A program made the position numbers and the translations under genes. A stretch of 64,000 bases of DNA, taken from contig NZ_AP023354.1 in NCBI RefSeq assembly GCF_018324685.1, positions 4,340,001-4,404,000 of the forward strand, read 5' to 3'. Of this stretch, positions 44,940-54,148 are shown piece after piece (the stretch's first letter is position 1; each line of letters opens with the position of its first letter). Under the pieces are notes generated by a model. The model searched no databases. It was not told the origin of the DNA and saw only the letters and a program-made list of their open reading frames with translations. Source of the stretch: Actinocatenispora sera. GTDB lineage: Bacteria > Actinomycetota > Actinomycetes > Mycobacteriales > Micromonosporaceae.

Positions 44940-45022
44940 TACTATAGACACAGATCTGGCCCGCGGGCAAGCCGGATGGGCGGAACTGGTTGAGTGGCAG
45001 TTCGACGGCAGGGAGGAAGCCG

Positions 45023-45730
45023 ATGGCCGTACGCAAGGACGCGCTCGCGTTGCTCTGGGACCAGCCGCCGGCCGGCCGGCGCGGCCCGAAGCCAACGCTC
45101 ACGCACGCCCGGATCGCCGCCGCCGGTATCGAACTGGCCGACGCCGAGGGGCTGACCGCGGTCACCATGCAGCGCGTCGCCGAGGCGCTGGACGTCACCA
45201 AGATGGCGCTGTACCGGTACGTTCCGGGCAAGGCCGAGCTGATCGCCCTGATGACCGAGGCCGCGCTCGGCGCCGCGCCCGAGCTGCCGGCCGCGCCCTG
45301 GCGGCAGGCGCTGGGGGAGTGGGCGCGGCAGATCTTCGCCGGGTACGTGCGGCATCCCTGGGCGCTGGCCACCACCGTCGGTCCGCGGCCGGTCGGTCCG
45401 AACGAACTGTCCTGGATGGAGGTTGCCTGTGCCCGGCTTGCCGGTACCGGCCTGACCGGCAGCGAGATGCTCGATGTCGCCGCGACCCTGATCGGCCACG
45501 TCCGCTCGATCGCCCAGCAGGACGTGGCGGCGGGCTCGGCGGGCCCGGAGCAGGACCTGCAACAGGGCATCGCCACCGTGCTGCACGAGCACCGGGATCG
45601 CTACCCGGCGCTCACCGCCGCGCTCGACGCCACCGTGGAGCAGGGCGGCAGCGACCAGGCGCTCGACTTCGGGCTGGCCCGCATCCTCGACGGCGTCGAA
45701 CTGCTCATCACCCGGCGCACCGGCGCCTGA
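45023..45730 (+). CDS. TetR-family regulator
   Basis: A 235-residue protein. The N-terminal helix-turn-helix includes LTAVTMQRVAEALDVTKMAL then YRYVPGKAELIALM. The C-terminal ligand domain resembles TetR_C of the class that controls tetracycline-type resistance monooxygenases. ATG 45023 has a GGGAGG site. It probably represses itself and the divergent FAD monooxygenase through the dyad at 44917-44939. Confidence 0.9.
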   Translation: MAVRKDALALLWDQPPAGRRGPKPTLTHARIAAAGIELADAEGLTAVTMQRVAEALDVTKMALYRYVPGKAELIALMTEAALGAAPELPAAPWRQALGEWARQIFAGYVRHPWALATTVGPRPVGPNELSWMEVACARLAGTGLTGSEMLDVAATLIGHVRSIAQQDVAAGSAGPEQDLQQGIATVLHEHRDRYPALTAALDATVEQGGSDQALDFGLARILDGVELLITRRTGA

Positions 45731-45771
45731 CCGTCCACCCGCACCGGCACCGCGTTGTCCACAGTGGACGG
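45731..45771. terminator. Possible terminator after the TetR gene
   Basis: CCGTCCAC (45731-45738) can pair with GTGGACGG (45764-45771). Alternatively GTCCAC-A-GTGGAC (45757-45769) forms a short palindrome. Lies between convergent genes. Confidence 0.35.
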
Positions 45772-45776
45772 ATCGA

Positions 45777-46262
45777 TCAGAGCCACACCGCGACGCCGCC
45801 ATGGCCGGAACAGGTACCCCGGCGGTGCTGGCTGTAGCTGTAGGTACCGTCGTTGCACTTGGCGGTGGCACCGGGTGGTGCCGCTGGTGCGCTGACCGGC
45901 CGGTGCACGCAGCGACCGTCGGAGTTGCGGTAGTAGTCCCTGCCGCAGGCGGCGGGGGTGTGCGGTGCGGTGGGCCGGGCCGCCGCCGTGGTGGTCGGCG
46001 CCGCCGAGGCGGGGGTACGGGCGCGCTGCGACGCGGCTGGCGAGGTCGTCGCCGGTGCCGGCGAGCTGGAGGTCGTGGTCGAACCGGTGGCCGCTGCCGT
46101 GCTCGGGGCCGGGTCCGGCGCGGTGCTCGCGAACATTCCCGGCTGGTTCCCCGCGGCCGGACCGCAACCGGCGAGGCCCAGGGCGAGCGTGAGAAGGAGC
46201 GCCCGCATCATCGGTCGGAGGCGGCGGTGTCGCGGGCCGGTGCGGGCAGTCTGTGGCGTCAT
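45777..46262 (-). CDS. DUF3761-containing lipoprotein
   Basis: A 161-residue lipoprotein. ATG 46262 has GGGAG upstream; a shorter start is ATG 46211. The signal MMRALLLTLALGLAGC has its lipobox Cys near residue 33. After a Thr/Ala/Pro linker, the C-terminal DUF3761 domain has CGRDYYRNSDGRCVHRPV and CNDGTYSYSQHRRGTCSGHG, with four Cys that probably form disulfides. Role unknown; relatives are small exported proteins of actinomycetes. Confidence 0.8.
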   Translation of the reverse strand: MTPQTARTGPRHRRLRPMMRALLLTLALGLAGCGPAAGNQPGMFASTAPDPAPSTAAATGSTTTSSSPAPATTSPAASQRARTPASAAPTTTAAARPTAPHTPAACGRDYYRNSDGRCVHRPVSAPAAPPGATAKCNDGTYSYSQHRRGTCSGHGGVAVWL

Positions 46263-46437
46263 GGCCATCTCCCGGGGTCGGTGGTCGCTCAGTCAGATGT
46301 GAGCGGCCGACTCCGGAACGTTAGGACGTGGCGTGATTGGTCACCATCGTCCGGTTGATTGGTTGCCACCGACCGTTCGTCCCGATCTCGGGTCGACTCG
46401 GCGGACGCTCGCCGGCCCGATCGGTGGTGCCGGCCCG

Positions 46438-47334
46438 TCAGCGGGTTTGCAGGAGTTGCTGGACGGACTGGGCGAGAAGCAGGACCGCCGGGTCGGGGCT
46501 GTCGGCCGACCAGGCGAGCCGGAACCGCAGCGGTGGCGGCGGATCGGCCAGCGGCACGAACCGGACGTCGGGGCGCCGCACGGTGTCGGCGACCAGGCTC
46601 GGTAGCGGCAGCAGCGCGATGCGGGCGGCGACCAGATCCAGCGCCGCGGACGGGTCCTCCAGATCATCGGTCACCGGGTACGGCGAGCGCGGCGGCAACG
46701 CCGCCACCAGCGCGGGCCACGGGCCGCCCGGCGGGCGCCGGGCCGGTACCAGCACGCGGCGGCCGGTCAGGGCCGCCAGCCCGAGCGCGCGACGGCCGGC
46801 GAGCGGGTCGCCCGCGGGCACCGCGAGCCGGTCGATCACCACCGTGAACAGGGGGATCGCGGTCAGCTGGATCGGCACCGGTGCGGTGAGGATCGCCGCG
46901 GTGACGCTACCGGCGGCGGCCAGTTCGGCGGCCTCCCGCTGGCCGGCCGAGCGCAGCACCACCTCGGCGCCGGGCTGCCGGCGGGTCAGCCGGCGGGCGA
47001 TCCGGGCCGCGAACGTGCCGAGGATCGATGGATAAGCAAGAGTAATCGTCGGGCCTGCCGGCGCCGCCCACCGGTCCGCGGCGGCGAGTAGCGCGCCGGC
47101 CTCGGTCAGTACCGACCTGGCCGGTGCCAGCAGCGCCTCGCCGGCGGCCGACAGTCGCACCGACCGGCTGCTGCGCTCCAGCAGCCGGCAGCCGAGCACC
47201 CGCTCCAACCGGCCGACGGCCTGGCTGATCGCCGGTTGGGACAGGCCGAGCGAGCGGGCCGCGGCGGAGAAGGAGCGCAACTCGGACACGGTGACGAAGC
47301 AACGCACGTCCCGCAGCGCCGGCAACCGCTCCAT
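46438..47334 (-). CDS. LysR-family regulator, divergent from metE
   Basis: A 298-residue regulator. ATG 47334 has a GGAGG site. The winged helix-turn-helix SFSAAARSLGLSQPAISQAV (about residues 20-39) is typical of LysR, followed by a periplasmic-binding-type effector domain. Its position beside metE mirrors MetR-metE in other bacteria, but the effector (homocysteine in MetR) is inferred only from context. The 113-base gap contains TATCGCTATCCATAAGCAT, a possible LysR site. Confidence 0.87.
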   Translation of the reverse strand: MERLPALRDVRCFVTVSELRSFSAAARSLGLSQPAISQAVGRLERVLGCRLLERSSRSVRLSAAGEALLAPARSVLTEAGALLAAADRWAAPAGPTITLAYPSILGTFAARIARRLTRRQPGAEVVLRSAGQREAAELAAAGSVTAAILTAPVPIQLTAIPLFTVVIDRLAVPAGDPLAGRRALGLAALTGRRVLVPARRPPGGPWPALVAALPPRSPYPVTDDLEDPSAALDLVAARIALLPLPSLVADTVRRPDVRFVPLADPPPPLRFRLAWSADSPDPAVLLLAQSVQQLLQTR

Positions 47335-47447
47335 CGTTCCTCCAGGCCTATCGCTATCCATAAGCATCGTAAATCAGTCCACCGTGCTGGCGTCCCGGGT
47401 CGTTAGCCTGCCCGGACCCGTACCTCGCAAGGCCCGAGGAGATCTCC

Positions 47448-49745
47448 GTGCCCCAGCCAGCCGTGCCGCAGCCAGCCGTGCCCCAGTCAGCCGTGCCGCA
47501 GCCAGTCGCACCACCGGTACCCGAGCCGGGCACCCGCGCGCCCCGGTTCCCGGCGGCGACGATCCTCGGGTACCCGCGGATCGGGCCGCGGCGGGAGCTG
47601 AAGCGGGCGATGGAGGCGTACTGGGACGGGCGCATCGACCTCGCCGGGCTGCGCGAGACCGGCCGCCGGCTGCGCGCAGAGACCTGGGCCGACCTGGCCC
47701 GGCGCGGCCTCGACGGCCAGGTGTCCAACACGTACTCCGACTACGACCACGTGTTCGACGCCGCGCTGCTGCTCGGTGCGGTGCCCGAGCGGTACCGGCG
47801 GGGCACGCCGGAGGACACCGCGTTCGCCGCCGGTCGCGGCGGCGACGGGCTGGCGCCGTTGCGGATGACGAAGTGGTTCGACACGAACTACCACTACCTG
47901 GTACCGGAGATCGGGCCGGACACCGGATTCCGGGCCGACCCGAGCAAGCCGCTGGCCGAGCACGCCGAGGCGCGGGCGCTCGGCGTCGAGACCCGCCCGG
48001 TACTGCTCGGGCCGGTCACGTTCCTGCTGCTGTCCGAGCCGAGCGCGGATGCGCCGGCCGGGTTCGCACCGCTGTCCCGGCTCGATGCCGTGCTGGAGGC
48101 GTACGAGCAGATCCTCGGCACGCTGGCCGATGCCGGGGTCGGCTGGGTGCAGCTGGACGAGCCGGCGCTCGTCGCCGACCGCACCGCGGACGAGCTCGCC
48201 GTGACGGCCACCGCGTACCGGCGGCTCGGCGAGCTGGCGCACCGCCCGGCGCTGTTCGTCGCCTCGTACTTCGGTGCGCTGCGCGAGGCGCTGCCGGTGC
48301 TGGCCGCCACGCCGGTCGAGGCGATCGGCCTGGACCTGGTCCGCGGCGAGCTGCCGGACGAGCTGGATACCTTGCGGGGCAAGGTGATCGTCGCGGGTGT
48401 GGTGTCCGGCCGGGACGTCTGGCGCACCGACGCGGGGCACGCCGCCGGGCAGCTGGAGCGGCTGCGCGGGATGGCGGCGACCGTCGCGGTGAGCACGTCG
48501 TGCTCGCTGCTGCACGTGCCGTACGACCTGGCCGCGGAGACCGAGTTGCCGGCCCAGCTGGCCGGGCGGCTCGCGTTCGCGGCGCAGAAGGTCGACGAGG
48601 TGGTGGCGCTGGCCGCCGGCGACACCGGTACCGCGCCGGCGCCGGCACCCGTCGCCACGCCGGCCGAGCCGCCGCCGGTGACGGAGCGCTCGCCGTACCC
48701 GGTGCGAGCGGCGGCGCAGGCGGCTCGGCTGGGCCTGCCGGACCTGCCGACCACCACGATCGGCTCGTTCCCGCAGACCGGCGAGCTGCGGGCGGCGCGC
48801 GCCGCGCTGGCTGCGGGCCGGCTCGACTCCGACGGGTACGACCGGATCATCGAGACCGAGATCGACCGGGTCCTGGCGCTGCAGCAGGAGCTCGGCCTGG
48901 ACGTGCTGGTGCACGGCGAGCCGGAACGCAACGACATGGTGCAGTACTTCGCCGAGCACCTGGACGGCTTCGCGGTCACCCGCAACGGCTGGGTCCAGTC
49001 GTACGGGTCGCGCTGCACCCGGCCGCCGATCCTGCACGGCGACGTGCGCCGCACCGAGCCGATCACGGTGCGCTGGGCGCGGTACGCGCAGTCGCGGACC
49101 GACCGGCCGGTGAAGGGGATGCTGACCGGGCCGGTGACCATCGTGGCCTGGTCGTTCGTGCGCCGCGACCTGCCGCTGCGCACGGTCGTGCACCAGGTGG
49201 CGGACGCGATCCGGGGCGAGGTCGCCGACCTGGAGGCCGCCGGGATCGGCATCGTGCAGGTGGACGAGCCGGCCCTGCGCGAGCTGCTGCCGCTGCGCGC
49301 CGAACAGCGCGACGACTACCTGGACTGGGCGGTCGCCGCGTACCGGCGGGCGACCTCCGGTGCCGGGGACGCCACCCAGATCCACACCCACCTGTGCTAT
49401 TCCGACGCCGATCAGGTGCTCGCCGCGATCGACGCGCTGGATGCCGACGTGACGAGCGTCGAGTCGGCCCGCTCGCACGGCCGGATCCTGGCCGAGCCCG
49501 CGGTGCGCGCCTTCGCCCGCGGCCTCGGCCCCGGCGTGTACGACATCCACTCGCGCCGGGTGCCGGCGACCGCCGAGATCGCCGCCGGGCTGCGGGCCGC
49601 GCTCGCCGCGCTGCCCGCCGGCCGGGTGTGGGTCAACCCCGACTGCGGGCTGAAGACTCGTGGTTATGCCGAGGTGACCGCCGCGCTGCGCAACCTGGTC
49701 GCGGCCGCCCACGAGGTGCGCGCCGCCGATCCGGTACGGCGTTGA
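47448..49745 (+). CDS. metE: Cobalamin-independent methionine synthase
   Basis: It transfers a methyl group from 5-methyltetrahydropteroyl-glutamate to homocysteine, the last step of methionine synthesis. The 765-residue protein has the two barrels of MetE. The N-terminal barrel starts ILGYPRIGPRRELKRAMEAY; the C-terminal catalytic barrel has TTTIGSFPQT, the zinc ligands His and Cys in HTHLCYSD, and the final Cys in NPDCGLKTR. The first ~30 residues are an added tail with four VPQPA-type repeats of 15 bp (47448-47507). GTG 47448 is preceded by GAGGAGA. Under LysR control, probably. Confidence 0.95.
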   Translation: MPQPAVPQPAVPQSAVPQPVAPPVPEPGTRAPRFPAATILGYPRIGPRRELKRAMEAYWDGRIDLAGLRETGRRLRAETWADLARRGLDGQVSNTYSDYDHVFDAALLLGAVPERYRRGTPEDTAFAAGRGGDGLAPLRMTKWFDTNYHYLVPEIGPDTGFRADPSKPLAEHAEARALGVETRPVLLGPVTFLLLSEPSADAPAGFAPLSRLDAVLEAYEQILGTLADAGVGWVQLDEPALVADRTADELAVTATAYRRLGELAHRPALFVASYFGALREALPVLAATPVEAIGLDLVRGELPDELDTLRGKVIVAGVVSGRDVWRTDAGHAAGQLERLRGMAATVAVSTSCSLLHVPYDLAAETELPAQLAGRLAFAAQKVDEVVALAAGDTGTAPAPAPVATPAEPPPVTERSPYPVRAAAQAARLGLPDLPTTTIGSFPQTGELRAARAALAAGRLDSDGYDRIIETEIDRVLALQQELGLDVLVHGEPERNDMVQYFAEHLDGFAVTRNGWVQSYGSRCTRPPILHGDVRRTEPITVRWARYAQSRTDRPVKGMLTGPVTIVAWSFVRRDLPLRTVVHQVADAIRGEVADLEAAGIGIVQVDEPALRELLPLRAEQRDDYLDWAVAAYRRATSGAGDATQIHTHLCYSDADQVLAAIDALDADVTSVESARSHGRILAEPAVRAFARGLGPGVYDIHSRRVPATAEIAAGLRAALAALPAGRVWVNPDCGLKTRGYAEVTAALRNLVAAAHEVRAADPVRR

Positions 49746-49955
49746 CCCGCCGTCGAACGGACCACGCCCGCGGCGGCGACCACCCGGTCGCCGCCGCGGT
49801 TCGCTGCGTGCTGCCGAGGGTCGCGGCGAGCGACGATGACGCACGGTAGTTCGCGATCGGGCGCGTACGGCGGCGTGCCGCGCCGCGTCCGCCGGTCGTC
49901 CCTCCGGTCGCCGGATACCCGCCGCAACCTGCATGTTCTACCGCAGAATCGACCG

Positions 49956-49984
49956 TTGACGCGCCCGGAGGCGTGCGGTAGCTT
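49956..49984 (+). promoter_or_regulatory. Promoter of the LacI-ABC-DraG operon
   Basis: TTGACG (49956-49961), a 17-base spacer and TAGCTT (49979-49984). The expected start is near 49991, 50 bases before the LacI gene, with the repeat-type operator immediately after it. Confidence 0.65.
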
Positions 49985-49995
49985 GCCGCTGTAGT

Positions 49996-50016
49996 CGTTT
50001 ACAAGAACGTTTGCAA
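49996..50016. promoter_or_regulatory. Repeated operator-like element for the LacI regulator
   Basis: CGTTTACAA (49996-50004) and CGTTTGCAA (50008-50016), direct repeats 12 bases apart differing at one position, just downstream of the start point. CGTTTNCAA resembles LacI-family half-sites. Being next to the regulator's own gene suggests self-regulation. Confidence 0.5.
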
Positions 50017-50042
50017 CTGACCGTCCGGAGGGGAGCGGTGGG

Positions 50043-51062
50043 TTGACGCTGTCCGCACGCCCTACGCTCAGTCAGGTCGCCGACCTGGCCGGGGTGTCCG
50101 TCGCCTCGGTCTCCCGGGTCCTGAACGGACTGCCGGCGAGCCCCGAGATGACCACCCGGGTCCGCGCCGCCGTCGACTCGCTCGGGTACACCCCGGACGC
50201 GCGGGCCCGGTCGCTCAAGGTCGGCCGCACCGAGCAACTCGTCCTTGTGGTTCCCGACGTCGGCAACCCGGTCTACACCGGCCTGATGCGCGCGGTCGCC
50301 GCGGTGGTCAAGGACGCCGGGTACCGGCTGCTGCTGTCCACCGGCAACTCCGAGGTGGCCGAGGAGATCGCCATCCTGGACGGCCTGTCCAGCGGCTACG
50401 CCGACGGGGTGATCATCAGCCCGCTGCGGATGACCGAACCGATCCTGGACGCGCTGCAACGGCTGCGGCACCCGGCCGTGGTCATCGGTACCCCGCCCGC
50501 GGCGGTACCGGTGGACGCGGTGCAGGCCGACTCCGCCGCCGGGGTCGAACTGGCGATGCAGCACCTGGTCAACACCGGCCGGCACCGGATCGCGTTCGTG
50601 AACGGTCCGGTCGACACCGTGCCGGGCGTCGCCCGCCAACGCGGGTTCGACCGGGCGGACACGCGGCTGCTGGCCGGCGCCGGCCGGCGCCACGCGGCGG
50701 CCGCCTTCACCGTCGACGCCGGCCGCGAGATCGCCGGACGGGTACTCGACGACCGGCCGGACGCGGTGCTGTGCGCCAACGACCTGCTCGCCTTCGGCGT
50801 GATGCGGGTGGCGCACTCGCGCGGCATCCGGGTGCCCGACGACCTCGCCGTGGTCGGCATCGACGACACCGACCTGGCCGCGGTGGTCTCGCCCGGCCTC
50901 ACCAGCGTCAACCTCGGCTCCGGCGAGCGCGGCGCGGCGGCCGCCCGGCTGCTGCTGGCCCGGATCGCCGACCCGGAGCGGCCGGCCGAGCGGGTCGTCG
51001 TCGACCCCTGGCTGACCGTGCGCGAGTCGTCCACGCCGGCACGGCAGGAAGGAGTCCGATGA
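50043..51062 (+). CDS. LacI-family regulator, first gene of the DraG/ribokinase operon
   Basis: A 339-residue regulator from a TTG start (50043) with GGAGGGGAG six bases upstream. The DNA-binding domain is TLSQVADLAGVSVASVSRVL then a hinge. The ligand core includes VLVVPDVGNPVYTGLMRAVA (residues ~67 onward). It sits inside the operon it probably controls; its stop overlaps the ATG of the permease gene. The inducer is presumably the imported compound or a breakdown product. Confidence 0.92.
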   Translation: MTLSARPTLSQVADLAGVSVASVSRVLNGLPASPEMTTRVRAAVDSLGYTPDARARSLKVGRTEQLVLVVPDVGNPVYTGLMRAVAAVVKDAGYRLLLSTGNSEVAEEIAILDGLSSGYADGVIISPLRMTEPILDALQRLRHPAVVIGTPPAAVPVDAVQADSAAGVELAMQHLVNTGRHRIAFVNGPVDTVPGVARQRGFDRADTRLLAGAGRRHAAAAFTVDAGREIAGRVLDDRPDAVLCANDLLAFGVMRVAHSRGIRVPDDLAVVGIDDTDLAAVVSPGLTSVNLGSGERGAAAARLLLARIADPERPAERVVVDPWLTVRESSTPARQEGVR

Positions 51063-51985
51063 GCCAGCACGCGACGCTGGACCCGCCGGTGCCGGCACCG
51101 ACGGCGCCGGCCGCACGACGGCGGCGGCGCGACCGCGGCGGCACCATCCTGGTACTGCCGGCGCTGATCCCCGTCGCGCTGCTGTCGGTGTGGCCGCTGC
51201 TGCAGGGCATCTACCTCGCGTTCACCGACACCACGGCCGGGCGGCCGGGCGCGTTCGTCGGGTTGGCCAACTTCGCCGACCTCGGCTCGTACGGACTGTT
51301 CTGGGACTCGTTCACGATCGGGCTGATCTGGGCGGTCTCGGTGACGGTGCTGCAGTTCCTGCTCGCCCTCGGCCTGGCCGTGCTGCTCAACATGCGGCTG
51401 CGCGGGGCCGCGTTCGCCCGGGTGCTCGCGCTGATCCCGTGGGCGATGCCGCCGGTGATCATCGCGATCATGTGGAAGCTGATGTACGACCCGCGGTCCG
51501 GCCCGGTGAACGGGATCCTGTCCACGCTGGGCATCATCGACCACAACGTCAACTGGCTGGGCGACTTCTCCACCGCGCTGCCGGCGGTCATCTTCGTCGG
51601 CGTCTGGGTCGGAATGCCCGCCACCACGGTGGTACTGCTCGCGGGGCTGCAGTCGGTCGACCCGGCCGTACTGGAGGCCGGTTCGGTCGACGGGGCCAGC
51701 AGCTGGCAGCGGTTCTGGCACATCGTCCTGCCGTCCCTGCGTCCGGTGATCGTCGCCATCACCACGCTCGACTTCATCTGGTCGTTCAACGAGTTCGGCC
51801 TGGTGTACGTGCTGACCGCGGGCGGGCCCGGCGGCAAGACGATGCTGCCGATGCTGTTCGCCTACAACGAGGCGTTCAAGTACGGCAACTTCGGGCTGGC
51901 GGCCGCGATGGGCGTCGTCACCGTCGCGGTGATCGTGCTGCTGATGTTCGTGTACCTGCGTGCGCAAAGGCGGGCCGCCTCATGA
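51059..51985 (+). CDS. ABC sugar permease (MalF type)
   Basis: A 308-residue permease with six helices and the EAA loop EAGSVDGASSWQRFWHIVLP (about residues 207-226). The N-terminal tail is Pro/Ala- and Arg-rich. Overlaps its neighbours on both sides by ATGA. Confidence 0.88.
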   Translation: MSQHATLDPPVPAPTAPAARRRRRDRGGTILVLPALIPVALLSVWPLLQGIYLAFTDTTAGRPGAFVGLANFADLGSYGLFWDSFTIGLIWAVSVTVLQFLLALGLAVLLNMRLRGAAFARVLALIPWAMPPVIIAIMWKLMYDPRSGPVNGILSTLGIIDHNVNWLGDFSTALPAVIFVGVWVGMPATTVVLLAGLQSVDPAVLEAGSVDGASSWQRFWHIVLPSLRPVIVAITTLDFIWSFNEFGLVYVLTAGGPGGKTMLPMLFAYNEAFKYGNFGLAAAMGVVTVAVIVLLMFVYLRAQRRAAS

Positions 51986-52821
51986 CCTCACGTCGGCTCA
52001 CCCCCGGCCGGGCGCTGTCCTACCTGGCGCTCGCCGGCTACGTCGTCCTGCTCGGCTTCCCGCTCGTGTGGCTGCTGTCCACGTCGTTCAAGACCCCGCG
52101 CGAGCTGGCTTCGCTGTCGCCGAGCCTGCTGCCCGAGGAGTTCTCGCTGACCAACTTCCGGGCCGCGATCGAGCAGCAGGACCTGCTTCGCGCCGGCGCG
52201 AACAGCCTGATCGTGGCCGGCTGCACCACGGTGCTGGTGGTGCTCGTCTCGGTGCCCGCCTCGTACGCGCTGGCCCGGTTCCGCAGCCGGCTGCGCGGTG
52301 TGGCGATGGGCTGGATCCTGGTGTCCCAGGTGTTCCCGATCATCCTGATCGTGGTCCCGCTGTTCCTGATCCTCAAGCAGTTCGGCCTGATCGACTCGCT
52401 GGCCGGCCTGGTCCTCGTCGACCTGGTCTGGTCGCTGCCGTTTGCCCTCTGGATGCTCCAGGGGTACGTCGCGAAGATTCCCGCCGAGCTGGAGGAGGCG
52501 GCGGCCACCGACGGCGCCAGCCGGCTGCGCACCCTGACCCGGATCGTGTTCCCGCTGCTGCTCCCGGGCATCGCGGCGACCTCGATGTTCGCGTTCGTCC
52601 TGTCCTGGAACGAGTTCTTCTTCGCGCTCGTGCTCATCCAGGACCCCCAGCTCAACACCCTGCCGTTGGCGCTCGCCCGCTTCGTCGGCCAGGAGGGGCA
52701 GGTGCAGCTCGGCCCGCTCGCCGCGGGATCGCTGCTGTCGATGATCCCCAGCCTGGTCTTCTTCGCACTGATGCAGCGCCGACTGACCTCCGGCCTGCTG
52801 GCCGGCGCGGTCAAGGGCTGA
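51982..52821 (+). CDS. ABC sugar permease (MalG type)
   Basis: A 279-residue permease with the EAA loop EEAAATDGASRLRTLTRIVF (about residues 172-191) and six helices. It pairs with the preceding permease. No ATPase is encoded in the operon. Confidence 0.88.
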   Translation: MTSRRLTPGRALSYLALAGYVVLLGFPLVWLLSTSFKTPRELASLSPSLLPEEFSLTNFRAAIEQQDLLRAGANSLIVAGCTTVLVVLVSVPASYALARFRSRLRGVAMGWILVSQVFPIILIVVPLFLILKQFGLIDSLAGLVLVDLVWSLPFALWMLQGYVAKIPAELEEAAATDGASRLRTLTRIVFPLLLPGIAATSMFAFVLSWNEFFFALVLIQDPQLNTLPLALARFVGQEGQVQLGPLAAGSLLSMIPSLVFFALMQRRLTSGLLAGAVKG

Positions 52822-52852
52822 CCCCGCCACAGGTGAAGGAAGGAAACCCCTC

Positions 52853-54148
52853 ATGCAGAGAAGGACGGCCCTGACCGCGATGCTCGCGGCCACGGCGGCG
52901 ACGCTGACCGGCTGCGCGACCAGCGGCGGCGGCAGCAGCTCCGACGACACCGACGCCAACGGTACGGTGCACCTGAAGTTCCAGTCGCTGGCCTTCGCCG
53001 ACACGACCGTGGCGCAGACGAAGAAGGCGGTCAAGGACTGGAACGCCAAGCACCCCAAGGTGCAGATCCAGCTGATCCAGGGCAGCTGGGACAACGTGCA
53101 CGACCAGCTCGTCACCCAGCTGGCCGGCGGTACCGCGCCGGACATCATCCACGACGAGAACGCCGACATCATCGGCTTCGGCCAGCAGGGCTACTTCGCC
53201 GACCTCAAGCCGTACGTGTCCAGTGCGCTGCGCGGCAACGTCGCCGACGGGGTGTGGAACTCGCTGACCGTCGACGGCAAGCTGATCGCGGTACCCACCC
53301 TGCAGCAGACGTACGTGGTGTTCGCCAACACCACGGCGCTGGGCAAGGCCGGTGTCTCGGTGCCGACCGGAAAATCGCTGTCCTGGGACGACTTCCGGGC
53401 GATGGCGAAGAAGCTGACCGGCAAGGGCAGCCACGGCGTCGGGTGGGGTCTCAAGCAGCCGGCCGCCACGGTGCTCAACCTGTCCGCGAACTTCGGCGGC
53501 ACCTGGTTCCACACCAGCGGAGACGACGCGAGCCTCACCGTCGGTACCGCCGAGATGCAGGTGCCGCGGCGCATCCACGCGATGGCCTACGACGACAAGT
53601 CGATCGACCCGACCAGCCTGACCCAGTCCGGCGGCGACGTACTGCCCGGCTTCTACGCCGGGAAGTACGCGATGATGGTCGCCGGATCGTATGTGGCACA
53701 GCAGATCCAGGAGCAGGCTCCCAAGGGATTCAGGTGGGCGGTGCTGCCCCCGCTGGCCGGTACCAGCAGCGCCCAGCCGGCCAGCTCGCAGACGCTGTCG
53801 GTGTCCAAGGCGACCAAGCACGTGAAGGAGGCGGCGCAGTTCATCGACTACTTCGTCGCCGACGCGAACCTGGCGAAGCTGGCGCAGAGCGACTGGCTGA
53901 TCCCGGCGACCGCGAGCGCCCGCACCGCGGTGCGCGAGCAGACCGGCGGCAAGGACGGCTGGGACCAGATCCTCACCTCCGGTGAGAACCTCGTGGATGC
54001 ACCGTTCCTGCACGTCAAAAACTACCCGCAGTGGAAGGACCAGATCGCCACCCCGTCGCTGCAGCGGTACCTGGCGAACGACATCGCCGCCAGCAAGCTC
54101 GCCGACCAGCTCACCAGCGGGTGGAAGCAGGTCGGGGGCGGACACTGA
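52853..54148 (+). CDS. ABC sugar-binding lipoprotein of the DraG/ribokinase operon
   Basis: A 431-residue solute-binding protein. A short signal with lipobox LTGC (Cys ~20) is followed by a Ser/Gly/Asp linker and the body, including GGTAPDIIHDENADIIGFGQ (about residues 91-110), as in carbohydrate-binding proteins of importer family 1. Ribosome site GAAGGAAA. Family members bind mono- to oligosaccharides or nucleoside-like compounds. Confidence 0.88.
   Translation: MQRRTALTAMLAATAATLTGCATSGGGSSSDDTDANGTVHLKFQSLAFADTTVAQTKKAVKDWNAKHPKVQIQLIQGSWDNVHDQLVTQLAGGTAPDIIHDENADIIGFGQQGYFADLKPYVSSALRGNVADGVWNSLTVDGKLIAVPTLQQTYVVFANTTALGKAGVSVPTGKSLSWDDFRAMAKKLTGKGSHGVGWGLKQPAATVLNLSANFGGTWFHTSGDDASLTVGTAEMQVPRRIHAMAYDDKSIDPTSLTQSGGDVLPGFYAGKYAMMVAGSYVAQQIQEQAPKGFRWAVLPPLAGTSSAQPASSQTLSVSKATKHVKEAAQFIDYFVADANLAKLAQSDWLIPATASARTAVREQTGGKDGWDQILTSGENLVDAPFLHVKNYPQWKDQIATPSLQRYLANDIAASKLADQLTSGWKQVGGGH

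Larger units (their letters stand above)
49746..50042 (+). other. Intergenic region upstream of the ribosyl-compound operon
   Basis: Some 297 bases between metE and the LacI gene. The first two-thirds show nothing definite; open frames there are Arg-rich. The last 90 bases hold the promoter and operator-like repeats of the next operon, listed separately. Confidence 0.5.

Noticed and set aside
42322-45837. 1171-residue forward frame across the Hsp70-like, monooxygenase and TetR region
   Set aside because: It runs through three recognised genes in other frames or on the other strand and shows no domain of its own.
47335-47447. Cobalamin or SAM riboswitch in front of metE
   Set aside because: The whole gap is 113 bases, too short, and shows no B12-box or SAM-box sequence.
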